Assembly (NCBI GenBank): GCA_944358375.1
Contig: CALVQT010000002.1
Span: 124,001-188,000, forward strand
Reading direction: 5' to 3'
Source: an uncultured Bacilli bacterium
GTDB taxonomy: Bacteria > Bacillota_I > Bacilli_A > RF39 > UBA660
Length of the DNA stretch: 64,000 nt
Within the stretch, counting starts at the first letter, position 1, and each line of letters begins with the position of its first letter. Positions 34,017-41,471 of this stretch are shown piece by piece. The translations under genes and the position numbers were made by a program. A model generated the notes under the pieces. That model was not told the origin of the DNA. It saw nothing but the letters and a program-made list of their open reading frames with translations, and searched no databases.

Positions 34017-34664
34017 ATGAAAGATATATATAAAAATTTTGGAATTGTCATAGAAAATACAAAATTATTAGAAATAGCATTAACTCACTCAAGTTATGCT
34101 AATGAGCACAATGTTGATAGTTACGAAAGACTTGAATATTTGGGAGATGCTACTCTTGAGATAGTTTGTAGTGAATATTTATATAAAAATACTAATTTTG
34201 TAGAAGGAAAAATGAGCAAACTTAGAAGTTTATATGTATGTGAAAACGCATTATATGAATACTCTAAAGATGTTAAATTAGCTAATTATATTAAAATTGG
34301 AAATGGAATTAATAAGCCAAACAAAACGATAATTGCTGATGTTTTTGAAGCTACAATGGCAGTTATTTACTTAGAAAAAGGTCTTGATGGAGTAAAAACT
34401 GTATTTAATAATTTGATAGTTCCATATATTAAAAGACAGGAAGACTTTTTAATGGATTATAAAACATTATTACAAGAAAGTGTTCAAACAGTTAGAAAAA
34501 GTGTTACATATAATTTAATTTCTGAAAGTGGGCCTGCTCATCATAAAACATTTAAAGTGGAAGTCATAATAGACGGTTTAGTTTATGGAATAGGAAAAGG
34601 ATTAAGCAAAAAAGAAGCTGAACAAAATGCTGCTAAAGAAGCATATATGAAAAGAGCAAAATAA
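34017..34664 (+). CDS. rnc: Ribonuclease III
   Basis: Cleaves double-stranded RNA in rRNA and mRNA processing. 215 residues. The signature ERLEYLGDATLE (normally ERLEFLGDAVLE) has the catalytic Glu/Asp. The second active-site segment ADVFEATMAVIYLEKG follows. The C-terminal dsRNA-binding domain runs from MDYKTLLQESVQ to KKEAEQNAAKEAYMK. A strong terminator follows. smc, which often follows rnc in Firmicutes, is 26 kb away. Confidence 0.96.
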   Translation: MKDIYKNFGIVIENTKLLEIALTHSSYANEHNVDSYERLEYLGDATLEIVCSEYLYKNTNFVEGKMSKLRSLYVCENALYEYSKDVKLANYIKIGNGINKPNKTIIADVFEATMAVIYLEKGLDGVKTVFNNLIVPYIKRQEDFLMDYKTLLQESVQTVRKSVTYNLISESGPAHHKTFKVEVIIDGLVYGIGKGLSKKEAEQNAAKEAYMKRAK

Positions 34665-34697
34665 AAAAGTCAAAATAGGTTTATTGACTTTTTTATT
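34663..34697. terminator. Terminator between rnc and transglutaminase-like gene
   Basis: AAAAAAGTCAA (34663-34673) pairs with TTGACTTTTTT (34684-34694). It serves convergent genes on both strands. Confidence 0.88.
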
Positions 34698-35622
34698 TTT
34701 GATTTAATAGTTCTAAATATAAATTTATATTGAAATTATGTTCATTAATATCCTTATTTAGTAAAGTTTCTGTATCTATCATAAAAAAATTATAATTATT
34801 ATTTTCATTTATTTCATCATCATCCCATGTAACATCTACATGTCTCCATTTATTGCCAAAATATACTACATTCCATATATGATTATCAGTAGTTACTTTA
34901 AAATTAGGTATATTTAATTCATCTAAAAATAAAGCAAATAAATCAGTATACCCACTACATACTGCTTTTCCAGTATTTAATGCTCCATATGCATTACTCG
35001 ATGGGGAATCTGTATCAACTAAAGTATATTCTTCATCATAGGTAATATTTTTCAATATGTAGTCTTGTATTTTCATTAAATCTTGTAATTTAATATTATT
35101 TTTATCTATATTAAAAGTTTTTAAAATTTGTGATATTTTTAATTTTAAAACCATTATTTCTTCATCAGAATATAATTTTTCAATGTTTAATCTTATTTCT
35201 CCTGCAGTATTGGCGCTAGTATTATATTTTTTATATTGATTATATGTACTTACATAATTGTTAATAAGTGAAATATATTCATTATTATCAGCGAGTGTTA
35301 ATACATCGTCATAACAATTTTTATATTCTTCTGGGCAATAAAATGAAAAATTTTCCCAACCATTATTTAAAACCGTATAATATATATTTTTTAAATCTTC
35401 TATATTTTTAGGTTCAAAGTTATTAGTAGTATTTACTGTTTGAAAATTATAAGATCTACTATTATATTTACTACTTGGTATATTAACTTGTTTTGCTTCA
35501 AATATATTTATTAAAGTTACAAATTTTTCTTTAAAATAGTTATAATCTTTTAAAAATATTGATAATAAAATACATAAAATCAAAATCAATACTATATCAA
35601 ATAATATTCTTGTTCTATTCAT
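34693..35622 (-). CDS. Membrane-anchored transglutaminase-like protein
   Basis: 309 residues with an N-terminal membrane helix (about residues 8-24) followed by an outward-facing domain. The C-terminal part shows a transglutaminase-like catalytic triad: Cys in NTGKAVCSGYTDLF, His in TDNHIWNVVYFGNKW and Asp in RHVDVTWDDD. LKNITYDEEY upstream is typical of this family too. Such proteins may be cysteine peptidases or cross-linkers. Starts at 35634, 35628 and 35622 are in frame; I chose ATG 35622 because GGTGAT then precedes it. It converges on rnc. Its role is unknown, but it may act on the cell surface. Confidence 0.82.
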   Translation of the reverse strand: MNRTRILFDIVLILILCILLSIFLKDYNYFKEKFVTLINIFEAKQVNIPSSKYNSRSYNFQTVNTTNNFEPKNIEDLKNIYYTVLNNGWENFSFYCPEEYKNCYDDVLTLADNNEYISLINNYVSTYNQYKKYNTSANTAGEIRLNIEKLYSDEEIMVLKLKISQILKTFNIDKNNIKLQDLMKIQDYILKNITYDEEYTLVDTDSPSSNAYGALNTGKAVCSGYTDLFALFLDELNIPNFKVTTDNHIWNVVYFGNKWRHVDVTWDDDEINENNNYNFFMIDTETLLNKDINEHNFNINLYLELLNQK

Positions 35623-35667
35623 ATTCATCACCAAGTTAATTTTATAATAATTTTAAAAAAATTACAA

Positions 35668-35691
35668 TTAAAAAAGTAGTTGTTACTACTT
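35668..35691 (-). terminator. Terminator of rpsT
   Basis: On the minus strand AAGTAGT, loop AACA, ACTACTT, then a T run. It includes the rpsT stop codon. Confidence 0.85.
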
Positions 35692-35937
35692 ATTATTTAC
35701 TATTTTATTTAATCTAGCTTTATATCTATCTCTAGTATTTGCTTTAATTACTCCTTTAGATGTAGCTAAGTCTATTTTTTTATTAGCTAAAAGAGCTAAT
35801 GAAGCAGCTTCCTCTTTAGTCAATGCTTTTTCTACTTTTTTAATTGCAGTTTTCATTGATTGTTTAACTGTATTATTTTCAATAGTTTCTCTTTTTGTAA
35901 TTAATACTCTTTTTTTAGCGCTTTTAATATTAGGCAT
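35686..35937 (-). CDS. rpsT: 30S ribosomal protein S20
   Basis: 83 residues, MPNIKSAKKRVLITKRET at the start, and SKGVIKANTRDRYKARLNK at the end, matching S20. GGGAGGTGG lies upstream. It has its own promoter and terminator. spoIIP is divergent to it; in Bacillus rpsT is divergent to gpr-spoIIP, so gpr is missing here. Confidence 0.96.
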   Translation of the reverse strand: MPNIKSAKKRVLITKRETIENNTVKQSMKTAIKKVEKALTKEEAASLALLANKKIDLATSKGVIKANTRDRYKARLNKIVNNK

Positions 35938-35964
35938 TATTCCACCTCCCTTAAGACTTCTTTA

Positions 35965-35993
35965 ATGATAGCAAATAAATTGCAAAAAATCAA
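35965..35993 (-). promoter_or_regulatory. Promoter of rpsT
   Basis: On the minus strand TTGATT (35988-35993), 17-base spacer, TATCAT (35965-35970) with extended TG. Confidence 0.78.
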
Positions 35994-36061
35994 CAACCTA
36001 AACATGTATTTCGACATTTTTTTGATATTTTATTATATATAGTTATTATAAGGAGATGATT

Positions 36062-36970
36062 ATGATAAGATTTATATTTAGAAATAGAATATTAAAAATA
36101 GTATTTATAAGCATAGTTTTTGCACTATTTTTATATTCATATTTTGCTTTGATTTTAAAAACAGATTTTAATGATTTTTTATCATATAGTTTGAATAATA
36201 GATTTAAAAATTATAATAATAATTACAATGTTTTATCTAAGATGGTGTATACATCATTAAACAAAATAGTAGATTTAAATGATAGTTTAATTAATTATGA
36301 AATAGATAAGCCAATAAATGATATATTAACTAATAATGTGTCGAATATAATAAATACTGATGATGAGATTATATATATTTATAATACACATGATACTGAG
36401 GGGTATAATCTTCCTTTCATAAGTGATTATTCTATTAAGCCAACAGTTAAGTTTGCATCATACATATTAAAAGATCATTTAAATAATTTAAATATTTCTT
36501 CTTATGTAGAAAATAATAGTATTTCTGAATATTTAAAGAAAAACAATTTAGGCTATTCTGATAGTTATGAGGCAAGTAGATATTATTTGAATAAATCAAG
36601 TGAAAATAAAAATTTTAAAATTTTTATTGATATACATAGAGATTCTGTTAAATATGATAAAACTTTATATGTAAAAGATAATAAAAAATATGCTAAAGTT
36701 TTATTTGTTCTTGCTAAAAAAAATAAGAATTATAATAATAATCTAAAATTTATAAATTATATTAATTCTAAATTGAATGAGAATTTTAATGGAATAAGTA
36801 GGGGAATATTAGAAAGAAATAATGTTATTTTTAATCAAGATATATCAAAAAATGCAATACTTTTAGAAGTTGGTGGTGTAGATAATACTATTGAAGAAGT
36901 AAATAATACTTTATTCATTATAGCTAATATATTAAAAGAATATATAAATGAAGGGTTGATTGATGAATAA
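36062..36970 (+). CDS. spoIIP: SpoIIP-like sporulation peptidoglycan hydrolase
   Basis: SpoIIP degrades septal peptidoglycan (amidase and endopeptidase) during engulfment, with SpoIID and SpoIIM. It has 302 residues with an N-terminal membrane helix (about 10-29). The catalytic region shows IYIYNTHDTEGYN (family: YHTHTTESY), FIDIHRDS (family: DLHRD) and LLEVGGVDNTIEEVNNT (the conserved Glu-Gly-containing segment). The start is ATG 36062, preceded by AAGGAGATGATT. The context, opposite rpsT, matches Bacillus (rpsT / gpr-spoIIP-yqxA). It suggests sporulation capacity or ancestry. A small membrane protein gene overlaps its end. Confidence 0.88.
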   Translation: MIRFIFRNRILKIVFISIVFALFLYSYFALILKTDFNDFLSYSLNNRFKNYNNNYNVLSKMVYTSLNKIVDLNDSLINYEIDKPINDILTNNVSNIINTDDEIIYIYNTHDTEGYNLPFISDYSIKPTVKFASYILKDHLNNLNISSYVENNSISEYLKKNNLGYSDSYEASRYYLNKSSENKNFKIFIDIHRDSVKYDKTLYVKDNKKYAKVLFVLAKKNKNYNNNLKFINYINSKLNENFNGISRGILERNNVIFNQDISKNAILLEVGGVDNTIEEVNNTLFIIANILKEYINEGLIDE

Positions 36971-37295
36971 AAAGAAATCTAAAAATTATTTTATTAAAAT
37001 GTTTGTATTGTCTTTTGTATTTTTTTTAGTAGTTTATTTATCTAAAGAAGCAGGATATTATGAATATAAAAAATATACTAAAACTAGGCTTACTCAAGAA
37101 GCAATAATAAAATTTGAAAATGATGTTAACGAAGGAAAAGATGTATCAATTGAAGATTATATAATAGATAATTATGTGGATTATTCAAATACTTTTACTA
37201 ACATAGGATATAATGTTGGAAGTTTTATTGAAAATATTATGAATAAGGGAATAAAAAAAACACTAGAAGTGTTAAAATCATTGTTTTATGAATAA
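36963..37295 (+). CDS. Small membrane protein following spoIIP (yqxA position)
   Basis: A 110-residue protein with one N-terminal membrane helix (about residues 10-29) and a helical extracytoplasmic region. NDVNEGKDVSIEDYI, then YSNTFTNIGYNVGSFIE, are conserved-looking but I do not recognise a named family. It occupies the yqxA position after spoIIP and overlaps it by 8 bases. The start is ATG 36963 with AAGGG upstream. Its 3' end overlaps the convergent YigZ-like gene by 18 bases. A role in sporulation is inference from position. Confidence 0.65.
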   Translation: MNKKKSKNYFIKMFVLSFVFFLVVYLSKEAGYYEYKKYTKTRLTQEAIIKFENDVNEGKDVSIEDYIIDNYVDYSNTFTNIGYNVGSFIENIMNKGIKKTLEVLKSLFYE

Positions 37296-37628
37296 ATTGG
37301 CAGCAACTTTTGTATATGCTCTTGTAAGTGGGCCACTGCCAAGTAATATTCCACCGAAATAACGTATAACAATTATTATGTTATTATTTAGATTTTTTCT
37401 ATGTATTAAATCTATAAGGCCTATAGTAGTACCACTTGGTTCCTTATCAGAGTAGTTTTTTTCTAAATTATTTAATTTGTAAGCATAAACAATATGCTTT
37501 GCTTTTTTATGCTCTTTTTTTAAGGAATTCAATAATTCATTAATTTCTTCCAATGAATTAATTTCATATAATAATCCGATAAACTTAGATTTTTTAATTT
37601 CAATATAGCTTTTGCTTAACTTTTTCAT
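37278..37628 (-). CDS. YigZ/IMPACT-family protein, N-terminal domain only
   Basis: 116 residues with the IMPACT (UPF0029) core: KKSKFIGLLYE, HKKAKHIVYAY, KEPSGTTIG and VIRYFGGILLGSGPLTRAY. Complete YigZ/YvyE proteins have about 205-215 residues with a second domain; here the protein stops just after the first. It converges on the yqxA-position gene and overlaps its tail by 18 bases. No remnant of the missing domain is visible beyond the stop. It could be a natural one-domain form or a truncation. Family function is poorly known. Confidence 0.85.
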   Translation of the reverse strand: MKKLSKSYIEIKKSKFIGLLYEINSLEEINELLNSLKKEHKKAKHIVYAYKLNNLEKNYSDKEPSGTTIGLIDLIHRKNLNNNIIIVIRYFGGILLGSGPLTRAYTKVAANLFIKQ

Positions 37629-37679
37629 AATTAGATTATATAGTATAATAGGTTATTTCTCAATATTATTTTAAAAAAA

Positions 37680-37708
37680 TTGACTATTTGATATGTATAT
37701 AGTATAAT
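37680..37708 (+). promoter_or_regulatory. Promoter of small membrane-protein cluster
   Basis: TTGACT (37680-37685), 17-base spacer, TATAAT (37703-37708). AGGGAGG and the first ATG follow. Confidence 0.85.
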
Positions 37709-37743
37709 ATATTCGTTTTTATGAATGAATAGGGAGGTTTATT

Positions 37744-38028
37744 ATGGCTGATGAAAAGATGCATGATATTTTAGAAATACAAAAATATAAAATGATTAAA
37801 TCAATTCATAGTGCTAATGGAAGATGTGAATTAGCATTATGTTTGCTATTTTTAGCAACCTCAACTATTTGTTATAATATAGATAGTGAAATGATAAAAT
37901 ATATGACAAGTATTACTAGTGCTAGTATTGGCTGTAACTTTGCATTTAAAAGTGGAAAATCTTTTCAAAAAGTAAGTGAATGTGAAGAAAGAATAAAAAA
38001 AATAATAGGAAATAAATATGAAAAATGA
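37744..38028 (+). CDS. Small membrane protein of unknown function (cluster gene 1)
   Basis: 94 residues: an amphipathic N-terminal helix (residues 1-25), two hydrophobic segments (about 30-46 and 52-68) and a short charged C-terminal helix. It has AGGGAGG upstream. It overlaps the next gene by 11 bases. The same layout recurs in the following two genes, suggesting duplicated and diverged members of one family. I recognise no known family. Confidence 0.62.
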   Translation: MADEKMHDILEIQKYKMIKSIHSANGRCELALCLLFLATSTICYNIDSEMIKYMTSITSASIGCNFAFKSGKSFQKVSECEERIKKIIGNKYEK

Positions 38029-38296
38029 TGAACATAAAATTGAAGATATAGAATATTGTAAAAATATGATAAGTGTACAAAAAACCACATTAGTATCAAA
38101 TGCAACAGTATCTTTAATATTTTCTTGTGTTAGTGCAGGATCAATTAATTTAATTATGCATGGAAATAGTTCATTATTATTTTCATTGTTATCTATAATT
38201 GGATTTTATGGTGGTTTTAAACATTTTTCATATGTACAAGATGGAAGAAAAATAATAAAAGAATATAAAGAAAAATTACGTGAACTAAAAAAATAA
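38018..38296 (+). CDS. Small membrane protein of unknown function (cluster gene 2)
   Basis: 92 residues with the same plan as gene 1: charged helix (DEHKIEDIEYCKNMI), two hydrophobic stretches (about residues 25-46 and 50-68), and a final helix (GRKIIKEYKEKLRELKK). The start ATG 38018 lies inside gene 1. Paralogy to gene 1 is by architecture; identity is weak. Confidence 0.62.
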   Translation: MKNDEHKIEDIEYCKNMISVQKTTLVSNATVSLIFSCVSAGSINLIMHGNSSLLFSLLSIIGFYGGFKHFSYVQDGRKIIKEYKEKLRELKK

Positions 38297-38319
38297 TTAT
38301 ATATATGAGGTATGACATT

Positions 38320-38583
38320 ATGAATAGAATTGAAGAAATATATAAATATGAAGAAATGCTATATAAAAATAAATTGAAATATCATAAATTAGTAATTAGT
38401 ACTATTATATGGAGTATTCTAGGATTAGAAATAGGTGTTGTTTCTTTACAAGATAAGAATATTATTGAAGGATTAATTACATCTTTAATACTCTTAGCAG
38501 GAGGTCAAACATATTCTACGATGATGGGTACTAAAGATGTAATAGAAAAAATAAATATTGAATTAAAAAAATTAAAAAAATAA
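38320..38583 (+). CDS. Small membrane protein of unknown function (cluster gene 3)
   Basis: 87 residues from ATG 38320 (GAGG upstream; an earlier ATG at 38305 lies before that site). Charged helix (NRIEEIYKYEEMLYKNKLKY), two hydrophobic stretches (about 26-43 and 52-68) and a C-terminal helix ending KKLKK. Same layout as genes 1 and 2. Confidence 0.62.
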   Translation: MNRIEEIYKYEEMLYKNKLKYHKLVISTIIWSILGLEIGVVSLQDKNIIEGLITSLILLAGGQTYSTMMGTKDVIEKINIELKKLKK

Positions 38584-38606
38584 TTATCATTTAATAGGGG
38601 GTTAAA

Positions 38607-38822
38607 ATGATTATTTATAAGAGTATGAATTTATTACAATTAATTATTAAAATAATCAAAACATTATTATGCATAATATTATCTTTATTTGCTATAGAAT
38701 ATTTATATTCATTTATAGAAATTAAATCTATTTTATTACTTATAATATCATTATTAGATATTATATTTGGTTGTAGTTTATATATTAGTATTATGGAAAA
38801 TAGTAAAATAAAAAGGAGTTAG
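38607..38822 (+). CDS. Very hydrophobic small membrane protein (cluster gene 4)
   Basis: 71 residues with almost no polar loops: two membrane helices (about residues 8-36 and 39-62) and a short basic tail KIKRS. AGGGGG precedes the start. It lacks the charged flanking helices of genes 1-3. Function unknown; it is grouped by spacing of 23 bases and by strand. Confidence 0.55.
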   Translation: MIIYKSMNLLQLIIKIIKTLLCIILSLFAIEYLYSFIEIKSILLLIISLLDIIFGCSLYISIMENSKIKRS

Positions 38823-38826
38823 AATA

Positions 38827-39069
38827 ATGAATGATATAGATATTTTAGATGTTGTTAAATTAGAAAATAATAAGAAATATGTTATAGCTTCTAAAGTAGA
38901 GAGAATGAATAAATGTTATTATCAATTATCTAATATTAATAATCCTAGAGATTCTATGGTTTGTTATAAAAAAGATAATCATTTAGTAGAAGTAAAAGAT
39001 AAAGAATTAATATCAATATTAATCCCATTATTTATTAAAAATTTAAGTGATAAGATAAATGAAATATAG
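38827..39069 (+). CDS. Small soluble protein, DUF1292-like (cluster gene 5)
   Basis: 80 residues. LDVVKLENNKKYVIASKVE followed by a beta-rich segment (CYYQLSNI), CYKKDNHLVEV and DKELISILIPLF resembles the small beta-sheet proteins of the DUF1292/YrzB kind, but the match is weak. AAAGGAG precedes the start, four bases after gene 4. It ends in a strong terminator, closing the cluster. Confidence 0.6.
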   Translation: MNDIDILDVVKLENNKKYVIASKVERMNKCYYQLSNINNPRDSMVCYKKDNHLVEVKDKELISILIPLFIKNLSDKINEI

Positions 39070-39091
39070 TTATTTGATAACTATATTTTTA
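39063..39091 (+). terminator. Terminator of small-gene cluster
   Basis: 11-bp perfect stem (39063-39073 with 39077-39087), loop TTG, then a short T run. It overlaps the stop of cluster gene 5. Confidence 0.85.
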
Positions 39092-39096
39092 ATATA

Positions 39097-39105
39097 TGAT
39101 ATAAT
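39097..39105 (+). promoter_or_regulatory. Extended -10 promoter of uvrC
   Basis: TGATATAAT directly after the terminator. No clear -35; the -35 zone would fall inside the terminator hairpin. Confidence 0.6.
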
Positions 39106-39126
39106 GTAATAAACTAAGGAGCAGAT

Positions 39127-40887
39127 ATGATAGAGAAAGAGTTAAGTGAAGTACCTAAAAAACCTGGTTGTTATCAAATGTATAATAGTGATAATGTTAT
39201 TATATATGTAGGAAAAGCTAAAAATCTATTTAATCGTTTACATAGTTATTTTAAAACGACAGTAACTGGGAAAACTAAAAAAATGGTTAGTGAAATAAGT
39301 TATTTTAAGTATATAGTTACAGATAGTGAAACAGAAGCATTTGTGTTAGAATTGAATTTAATTAAGAAATATGATCCTAAATATAATATATTATTAAGAG
39401 ATGATAAATCTTATCCATATATAGAACTTACAAATGAAAAATATCCAAGATTAATAGTTAAAAGAGAAATAAATGCTAATAAAAGAAAATCTAATTATTT
39501 TGGACCTTATCCAAATCAATTAGCAGCAAGAAAAATAGTTAATTTGTTAAATAGATTATATCCATTAAAAAAATGTGATATTATGCCTAAAAAAATATGC
39601 CTTTATTATCATATTGGACAGTGTCTTGGATATTGTAAAAATAAAGATGTTGAAATTAAAGACATGAAAGAAGAAATATTATCTATATTAAATGGTAATG
39701 ATAAGTTATTAATTGATAAAATAAATGAAAAAATTAAAATAAATTCAGATAGTTTAAATTTTGAGGTATGTAATGATCTAAAACTAGATTTGGAATATAT
39801 TAAGCAAATATTTAGTAAACAGGATGTGGAATTAAAAGATAATTCTAATAGAGATATATTTAATTATTATTATAATAATTCTTATGTAAGTATAGTCATA
39901 ATGTTTATTAGAAATGGTAAATTAGTTGGTATTAATAATAAAATAATACCAGTAATAAATGAAGTTAATGACACATTAGAGTATTATATTGTTTCTTTTT
40001 ATAGAAAAAGTAATTTATTGCCAAAAGAAATAATTGTACCAAATGGGATAAATATTAATTTATTAAATGATGTGTTAGAAACAAAAATAATAAATGTTAA
40101 AAAAGGAAATAAAAAAAGATTGTTTGATATGGCGTATAATAATGCAAAAATATATTATGAAAAAGAAATTAAATTAATATATTCAAATGAACAATTAACT
40201 ACAATTGCAAATAATGAATTAAAAAACTTATTACATTTAGATAAATTAAGCATTATTGAAGCATTTGATAATTCAAATTTGTTTGGTACTTTTAGTGTTT
40301 CTGGTATGGTTTGCTTTATAGATGGTGTTCCATCAAGAAAAAATTATAGAAAATTCAAATTAAGTTTTGATAAGAATGATGATGTTGCTTCTATGAAAGA
40401 AGTAATATATAGAAGATATTTTAGAGTTTTATCTGATGGATTAACTAAACCTGATTTAATAATAGTAGATGGTGGTATTAATCAAATAAATGCGTGTAAA
40501 AGTGTATTAAATGATCTAAATTTAGATATAAAAATTATAGGTGTTAGAAAAGATAATCATCATAGCCCAGAAGCTATTATTGATGCTGATACATATCTTC
40601 CAATTAATATTGATAAAAAATCCAATGTATTTAGATTATTAAGTAGAATAGATGAAGAGGTTCATAGATTTACCATCAATTATCATAAGGAAATAAGAAG
40701 TAAAGGCAGTATTTCAAGTATTCTTGATAATATAAGTGGTTTAGGAGGGGTAAGAAAGAAAAAATTGATTAAAAAATATGGCTCTGTTAGTAAAATAAAA
40801 TCAGCTAGTATAGAAGATTTATCACAGATAGTTCCATATTCAGTGGCAAAAAACATAACTGAATATTTAAGGAGTATGGATAAATAA
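39127..40887 (+). CDS. uvrC: UvrC, excinuclease ABC subunit C
   Basis: Makes both incisions in nucleotide excision repair with UvrA and UvrB. 586 residues. The GIY-YIG-like N-terminal nuclease opens PKKPGCYQMYNSDNVIIYVG. The Cys-rich segment is reduced (CDIMPKKICLYYHIGQCLGYC). The UvrB-interacting stretch is around residues 190-225. The RNase H-like C-terminal nuclease shows EAFDNSNLFGT and LIIVDGGINQI. The helix-hairpin-helix end is SGLGGVRKKKLIKKYGS. AAGGAG upstream. It is a single gene; no clear terminator follows. Confidence 0.95.
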   Translation: MIEKELSEVPKKPGCYQMYNSDNVIIYVGKAKNLFNRLHSYFKTTVTGKTKKMVSEISYFKYIVTDSETEAFVLELNLIKKYDPKYNILLRDDKSYPYIELTNEKYPRLIVKREINANKRKSNYFGPYPNQLAARKIVNLLNRLYPLKKCDIMPKKICLYYHIGQCLGYCKNKDVEIKDMKEEILSILNGNDKLLIDKINEKIKINSDSLNFEVCNDLKLDLEYIKQIFSKQDVELKDNSNRDIFNYYYNNSYVSIVIMFIRNGKLVGINNKIIPVINEVNDTLEYYIVSFYRKSNLLPKEIIVPNGININLLNDVLETKIINVKKGNKKRLFDMAYNNAKIYYEKEIKLIYSNEQLTTIANNELKNLLHLDKLSIIEAFDNSNLFGTFSVSGMVCFIDGVPSRKNYRKFKLSFDKNDDVASMKEVIYRRYFRVLSDGLTKPDLIIVDGGINQINACKSVLNDLNLDIKIIGVRKDNHHSPEAIIDADTYLPINIDKKSNVFRLLSRIDEEVHRFTINYHKEIRSKGSISSILDNISGLGGVRKKKLIKKYGSVSKIKSASIEDLSQIVPYSVAKNITEYLRSMDK

Positions 40888-41252
40888 AAAATATAAATAT
40901 TATTTCAGTATTAAGACATATTTGATATGTATGATAATATTGAGAAATACTCTTGTAATTGAAGTGTGAAAAATTATCAAGTGAATTTTCAATAAATTTA
41001 CTTGATGATTATGGTAAAACAATAAAAATTGCTAAACCATATTAAATAAAAGTTAAATTAATAAAATAGGAAGTTTTATATTTTTAATTTCTTTTATAAG
41101 CAAAAACTTTAGTATATTTTAATTGTGAATTTATAAATGTATTTATGTAATATAGTGATATTATGATAATTTTTTTAATAGTCAAACCAATATAAGGAAA
41201 TGTTAAAAAAATATTCATATATGAATATTATTATAATTATATTTGTTATCTA
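40888..41252. other. AT-rich intergenic region after uvrC, no gene recognised
   Basis: About 365 bases. It contains an imperfect hairpin (TCAAGTGAA near 40978 with TTTACTTGA near 40998) without a T run. A 28-codon frame (TTG 40959 to 41045) encodes a short peptide ending DDYGKTIKIAKPY, possibly a gene remnant. I see no RNA gene. Confidence 0.5.
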
Positions 41253-41281
41253 TTGACAAAATTAAAATTAAATAATATAAT
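41253..41281 (+). promoter_or_regulatory. Promoter of aspS T-box transcript
   Basis: TTGACA (41253-41258), 17-base spacer, TATAAT (41276-41281). Consensus strength. Confidence 0.88.
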
Positions 41282-41284
41282 TTC

Positions 41285-41452
41285 ATCGTAGGTATTGATG
41301 GGATTAGTAGGTTATTATATAATAACTGAAATAATTGTGACAACCCTGAGCTTAATCGTATTTCTGCGTTAATGATTAAAAGATAGAACATTGAATCTAT
41401 GAAGTAAGATGGCACAGCGTACAAATACGCTCTTACATTAGATTCTTTTTTT
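41285..41452 (+). promoter_or_regulatory. T-box leader, probably aspartate specific
   Basis: A compact T-box before aspS. The T-box-like segment is AAGATGGCACAGCG (41407-41420). Its TGGC is complementary to GCCA, the 3' end of tRNA-Asp (discriminator G). A candidate specifier GAC (Asp) is at 41339-41341. A palindrome at 41311-41326 may cap stem I. The terminator is large: GAATCTA (41393-41399) pairs with TAGATTC (41439-41445), with GTAAGA/TCTTAC and AGCGTA/TACGCT stacked inside, then a T7 run. Stem I is short and its lower part is not resolved by eye. Confidence 0.75.
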
Positions 41453-41471
41453 GTTAGAAAGGAAGTATAAA

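Noticed and set aside
40959..41045. 28-codon frame after uvrC
   Set aside because: No ribosome site, TTG start, stops all around; listed only as a possible remnant.
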